Source: Acidobacteriota bacterium | GTDB lineage: Bacteria > Acidobacteriota > Terriglobia > Terriglobales > Acidobacteriaceae | DNA: 37,696 nucleotides | Direction of reading: 5' to 3' | Assembly: GCA_003224855.1 (NCBI GenBank) | Contig: QHZY01000020.1 | Location: 1 to 37,696, forward strand | Shown: positions 34,869 through 37,696 of the stretch, one piece after another | Layout of the letters: each line of letters opens with the position of its first letter | Position numbering within the stretch: position 1 is the stretch's first letter | Notes under the pieces: model-generated | The model's database searches: none | Told to the model about the DNA's origin: nothing | Seen by the model: only the letters and a program-made list of their open reading frames with translations | Position numbers and translations under genes: made by a program

Positions 34869-35690
34869 CTAGTTCGCGCTTACCGGGATGGGTGCGTTTT
34901 TGGGGGTGCTCAAATAACCGGTGGCCTTGTTCTTGTCCACCGACCAGACCACCAGCTCGTACAACATACGATCGCGGCCGGAATAAAACTGGATCGGTTC
35001 CGCCACGTTGCGGTCTTTCTTTTCGATGGTGCGATCGTCAGCGGTGACGTTGAGCGTGAACTTGCCACGCTTGACATCCGCTTTTTTCAACTGCAGCGCG
35101 ATGGTCGATACCGGTTGCGCCTTCGCGCCTTTGATGAGCGTGAACTCGTAATAGTTGCGATCGCCCTTGTGCTTCAGGATTTCCAGATCATCGCGGGTGT
35201 GCGCGATCAACCCGCTCTGCATGCCTAAATCGCCAACTGTGCTCTGCAGTTTCGCTTTAGTTGCTTCCAGGTCGGCGCGCGCAGAAGCTACATCGCTCTT
35301 GACGCCTGTCACATCGGTTTTTACGCCGGCAACTTCGCCGGTAACTGCGCCAATCTGCTCTTTCTGGGCTGCTGAAAGCCGGGCTTCCGCCTCGCGTTGT
35401 TGCCGCCGCAACTCACCGGCGCGCTGCGCCAGCTCCTTTTTGGTGAGCCCGACCTGTTGAGCAACCGTTTCGTTCTCGGATTCCGCCATCTGAATGCGCT
35501 TGTTCAGGTCGGCAATCTGCGTATTCGCTGCGCTCAGATCTTTCGCAGTTTTGTCAGCCCGGCCACGTAGATCAAACATCAGGAAAAGCGAACCGGCTAC
35601 ATAGAGCAAAGCAAGAACCAGCAGCGCCCATTTTCCGGTGCTGCTCTCATCCGTGCGATCGTCGGGCGCGAGGGAACTCTCATCCGCCAT
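34869..35690 (-). CDS. Membrane-anchored coiled-coil protein
   Basis: 273 residues: short acidic N-terminus, one membrane helix (about 20-41, KWALLVLALLYVAGSLFLMFDL), a long coiled coil (about 45-150, with Ala/Lys/Glu/Gln heptads and the repeats VAGVKTDVTGVKSDVASARADLEATK), then a beta-rich C-terminal domain (about 175-273, NYYEFTLIKGAKAQPVSTIALQLKKADVKRGKFTLNV). I do not recognise a family. The layout suggests an envelope scaffold or periplasmic sensor. It is the upstream gene of a two-gene unit with the DUF421 gene. The promoter region contains the near-palindrome AAAGGTGGACCTTT at 35715. Confidence 0.72.
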   Translation of the reverse strand: MADESSLAPDDRTDESSTGKWALLVLALLYVAGSLFLMFDLRGRADKTAKDLSAANTQIADLNKRIQMAESENETVAQQVGLTKKELAQRAGELRRQQREAEARLSAAQKEQIGAVTGEVAGVKTDVTGVKSDVASARADLEATKAKLQSTVGDLGMQSGLIAHTRDDLEILKHKGDRNYYEFTLIKGAKAQPVSTIALQLKKADVKRGKFTLNVTADDRTIEKKDRNVAEPIQFYSGRDRMLYELVVWSVDKNKATGYLSTPKNAPIPVSAN

Positions 35691-35714
35691 TAGAACCTCC
35701 CATAATCTTTGAGT

Positions 35715-35728
35715 AAAGGTGGACCTTT
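35715..35728. promoter_or_regulatory. Short palindrome in a divergent promoter region
   Basis: AAAGGTGGACCTTT: 6-bp arms around a GG centre, 24 bp before the coiled-coil gene start on the minus strand, within the 176-bp divergent region shared with the toroid protein gene at 35867. It may be an operator; no regulator can be assigned. Confidence 0.35.
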
Positions 35729-35866
35729 TAAGTAATTGTTGAGACTTGAGACCTGTCTGTCAATCGCAATCCGCGCGGGGAAACACCGGCAGTAACTGCA
35801 GCTTCTTCAGATTGCCAGGCTTTCGCCAGGCGTGAACAAAAAATTTGAAACTCCTGCTATAAGAAA

Positions 35867-36799
35867 ATGATGCGCCTGCATGATTACAAACCTCGGCCCG
35901 CGCAGCTCAAATGGCTGCTCGATTCTGACCCCGCCATCCGCTGGCAGGTCATGCGTGACCTTACTGACGAACCTCCGGCAGCGATTGCAGCCGAGCGCTC
36001 TCTGGTTGCGACCCGGGGCTGGGGATCCCGGCTTCTCGCCCGCCAATCTCCTGCGGGCACGTGGGGCGGATCAAAAGAGGACGAACGCTTACTGATTACT
36101 TTCTACACTCTGGTCGTCTTGAAAGACCTCGGTCTCGAGCCCTCAAGCAAACAGGCCCGGAAAATGATCGCGAGAGTGGAGAAGCTCAGATTCAAGTGGC
36201 ACAATAACCGCGCTTTTTTTGACGGCGAAACCGAGCCCTGCATCAACGGCAGGATTCTTGCGCTGGGGGCATACTTCAAAACGCCGAACCACGCGCTGGC
36301 CAATCAATTATTGAGCGAGCAGCTGCAAGATGGCGGATGGAACTGCGAAGCTCCCCAAAGCCGCCGCTCCTCGTTCCACACCACCATTTGCGTGCTCGAA
36401 GGCTTGCTGGAATACCAACGAGCAGGGCGAAAATCCGCAGCCATCACCGCGGCTCGCAAGCGGGCCGACAATTATCTGCTTGAGCGCCGAATGTTTCGCT
36501 CGCTTCGCAGCGGCGAAATGGTCGACCGACGCTGGCTACGCTTCTCGTTCCCGACATTCTGGCATTACGACGTGTTGCGCGGACTGGATTATCTGCGCGA
36601 TGCAGGTATCAAGCCCGACTACCGCATCCGCGAGGCGATCGAGATTGTGATGAAACGCCGCCACCAGAACGGACGCTGGCCGCTCAACCTTCGCCACCCC
36701 GAACGTATTCCGTTGCAGATGGAAACCGCTGTCGGAAGCGCAAGCCGTTGGAACACATTGCGAGCTCTGCGCGTCCTGCATTGGTACGGCGCAGCTTGA
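35867..36799 (+). CDS. Terpenoid-cyclase-like alpha/alpha-toroid protein
   Basis: 310 residues (two adjacent ATGs, 35867 and 35870). The sequence contains repeated QxxxGxW-like motifs of the squalene-hopene-cyclase/prenyltransferase toroid: LLARQSPAGTWGG, LLSEQLQDGGWNCE and MKRRHQNGRWPLN. The spacing between them, with helices such as RILALGAYFKTPNHALANQL and FWHYDVLRGLDYLRDAG, fits a helical barrel. The DxDD catalytic motif of squalene cyclases is not seen, so it is probably not a triterpene cyclase but a related binding or glycan/peptidase-associated protein. It ends 1 bp before the convergent receiver gene. Confidence 0.8.
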   Translation: MMRLHDYKPRPAQLKWLLDSDPAIRWQVMRDLTDEPPAAIAAERSLVATRGWGSRLLARQSPAGTWGGSKEDERLLITFYTLVVLKDLGLEPSSKQARKMIARVEKLRFKWHNNRAFFDGETEPCINGRILALGAYFKTPNHALANQLLSEQLQDGGWNCEAPQSRRSSFHTTICVLEGLLEYQRAGRKSAAITAARKRADNYLLERRMFRSLRSGEMVDRRWLRFSFPTFWHYDVLRGLDYLRDAGIKPDYRIREAIEIVMKRRHQNGRWPLNLRHPERIPLQMETAVGSASRWNTLRALRVLHWYGAA

Positions 36800-36800
36800 A

Positions 36801-37169
36801 TCAATTACCGGCAGCTTTGAGAAATGCAAGTATCTGCGTTCGGGGCGACTCGGTTTTGGAAATTACAGTTTTAATCCCCGCCGCGCGGGCGTCTTTCACA
36901 AGCTGCGCGGTGTTGTGCATGGTAAACATCAGCATCTCTGTCTTCGGAGCTATCACGATGATCTGTCGCGCTGCTTCCAGCCCGTTCATGACCGGCATCT
37001 GCAAGTCGAGCAGCACGATGTCGGGATGCAGGTCTTTCACTCTTTGAACAGCAACTTCGCCGTTCTCGGCTTCGCCGCAGACGTCCCAATCGGTGTTCTT
37101 CTCGATGGTGGAACGCACCAAATTGCGGATCACCGCGCTATCATCGACGATGAGGATAGTATGTGCCAG
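36801..37169 (-). CDS. CheY-like receiver protein with no standard start codon
   Basis: A complete receiver is readable: HTILIVDDSAVIRNLVR, phospho-acceptor Asp in IVLLDLQMPVMNGLEA, FTMHNTAQ and Lys in TVISKTESP, ending at a TGA. The acidic pair VDD lies upstream of the first GTG (37133-37131), so starting there would remove the phosphorylation pocket. The only frame-compatible codon at the expected place (family members read M-A/S-H-T-I-L-I-V-D-D) is CTG at 37169-37167; a stop lies further upstream with no ATG, GTG or TTG between. It is either translated from CTG, inactivated by an ATG-to-CTG change, or a base error. No good ribosome site is seen near the CTG. No output domain. Confidence 0.7.
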   Translation of the reverse strand: MAHTILIVDDSAVIRNLVRSTIEKNTDWDVCGEAENGEVAVQRVKDLHPDIVLLDLQMPVMNGLEAARQIIVIAPKTEMLMFTMHNTAQLVKDARAAGIKTVISKTESPRTQILAFLKAAGN

Positions 37170-37254
37170 AAAGCAGCCGTTCTGTCCTAGGCAGGCTGCT
37201 GGCCGAGAACCAAGTCGTACAGGACGACGGTCGGCGACATGGGAAGGACACTGT

Positions 37255-37292
37255 TTACCCTACACTTTTGCCCGCGTAAAAACATAGGGTAA
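37255..37292. repeat. Inverted repeat upstream of the receiver gene
   Basis: Perfect arms TTACCCTA (37255-37262) and TAGGGTAA (37285-37292). An inner TTTT/AAAA pair can extend the stem after a small internal loop. It lies between the zinc-ribbon gene stop and the receiver gene, so it may be a leader structure, a terminator or an operator. Confidence 0.45.
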
Positions 37293-37355
37293 TTACTGTA
37301 TCCCGCACTTCTCCAAGCGGTGGCGTACATACTGCTTCCCGCAACATTGTTCAAC

Positions 37356-37550
37356 TCAGGATTCCTTCGCCCGTCTCTCACAGTTCCGGCAGATAGAAAT
37401 TGGAATTGTCCAGCTTTGTTCACTGTCGTAGAAAAAAAATGTCGCATATTTGTTCTCGACAGGAAAGTGGCAGAGTGGGCAGTGTGTTGGCGGCGGCGGC
37501 CTGGACATAGCAGTGAGAAAGTCTTCGATGGCTTGACGGAGATTTTTCAT
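37356..37550 (-). CDS. Small zinc-ribbon protein
   Basis: 64 residues: an N-terminal helix MKNLRQAIEDFLTAM, a Pro-rich turn, then HCPLCHFPVENKYATFFFYDSEQSWTIPISICRNCERR. The C-x2-C ... C-x2-C pairs are 28 residues apart and would form a zinc ribbon or knuckle. AAGGAG 6 nt before the ATG is a strong ribosome site and supports expression. It stands upstream of the receiver gene on the same strand, with a 186-bp gap containing an inverted repeat. The family is not recognised. Confidence 0.68.
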   Translation of the reverse strand: MKNLRQAIEDFLTAMSRPPPPTHCPLCHFPVENKYATFFFYDSEQSWTIPISICRNCERRAKES

Positions 37551-37696
37551 GGTGGCTCCTTGCGTGCATCAAACCAGGCGGTTTTCGCAAGGAACCGTCA
37601 CCCCTCAGAGGTGCGCGGCGGAAGATTGCGGTAAAGGGACTCCTCTTACCGTACCACTTATTTGAGAGTAGGGGAGGACATTCGCGTGACGGTGTC

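Noticed and set aside
37187-37447. An 86-codon minus-strand frame overlapping the zinc-ribbon gene
   Set aside because: It overlaps the better-supported zinc-ribbon gene in another frame, runs through the inverted repeat, and has no recognisable domain or ribosome site.

Overview
The window is a chromosomal stretch that most likely comes from an acidobacterium (Terriglobia/Koribacter-like). No marker gene settles this. The inference rests on the mix of genes: a long sedolisin (S53) peptidase with C-terminal Ig-like repeats, a PEP-CTERM protein, several PilZ proteins, a pyruvate:ferredoxin oxidoreductase paired with a dihydroorotate-dehydrogenase-like protein, and a chemotaxis operon built around a soluble receptor. 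The DNA is moderately GC-rich and densely coding on both strands. There is no insertion sequence, CRISPR array or phage gene.

Layout. 1-8.6 kb: a receiver-like/PilZ protein cut by the window edge, a small coiled-coil protein, a PEP-CTERM exported protein, gamma-glutamyltransferase, the S53 peptidase, a small PilZ protein and a small winged-helix-like protein. 8.6-9.4 kb: a long inverted repeat, tRNA-Arg(ACG), and directly behind it a frameshifted pseudogene. 9.4-19.7 kb: a metabolic/stress block, namely a tandem universal stress protein, a CoA-transferase/hydrolase with a small helical protein, PFOR with a DHOD-like flavoprotein, TonB-like/OsmC/GNAT genes, and a Crp/Fnr-family regulator with an N-terminal cysteine cluster. 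19.9-28.2 kb: chemotaxis genes in the order cheA-receptor-cheW-cheB-cheR-HDOD, facing a cheY-cheX pair. 28.2-28.7 kb: a non-coding region ending in a strong plus-strand terminator. 28.7-37.7 kb: a copper-type P-ATPase with YHS and metal-binding zinc-ribbon domains beside a divergent HMA-like mini-protein, a cold-shock protein, PolX DNA polymerase, several membrane or hypothetical proteins, a CheY-like receiver with an odd start, and a small zinc-ribbon protein.

Main observation. Four 16-bp palindromes of the Crp type (TGTGA-N6-TCACA, core GTGAY-N4-ATCAC) occur at 10419, 12369, 17096 and 18939. Each lies roughly 80-100 bp upstream of the first gene of a different transcription unit in the 9.4-19.7 kb block. 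The last one also lies between the TonB-like operon and the Crp/Fnr regulator gene. The regulator's recognition helix carries the R-E-T-V-x-R pattern that reads GTGA half-sites, and its N-terminus has a C-x2-C-x8-C cluster. Together this looks like a compact, self-contained low-oxygen/redox regulon. It would couple pyruvate oxidation to ferredoxin reduction (PFOR), CoA-ester disposal (CoA-transferase), stress tolerance (Usp, OsmC) and possibly protein acetylation (GNAT).

The chemotaxis operon has only a cytoplasmic PAS-PAS receptor, so it probably senses an internal redox or metabolic state. Smaller oddities include an OsmC/GNAT overlap that looks like a deletion fusion, a receiver protein with no ATG/GTG/TTG before its acidic pocket, and a possible non-coding RNA at about 28.3-28.67 kb.
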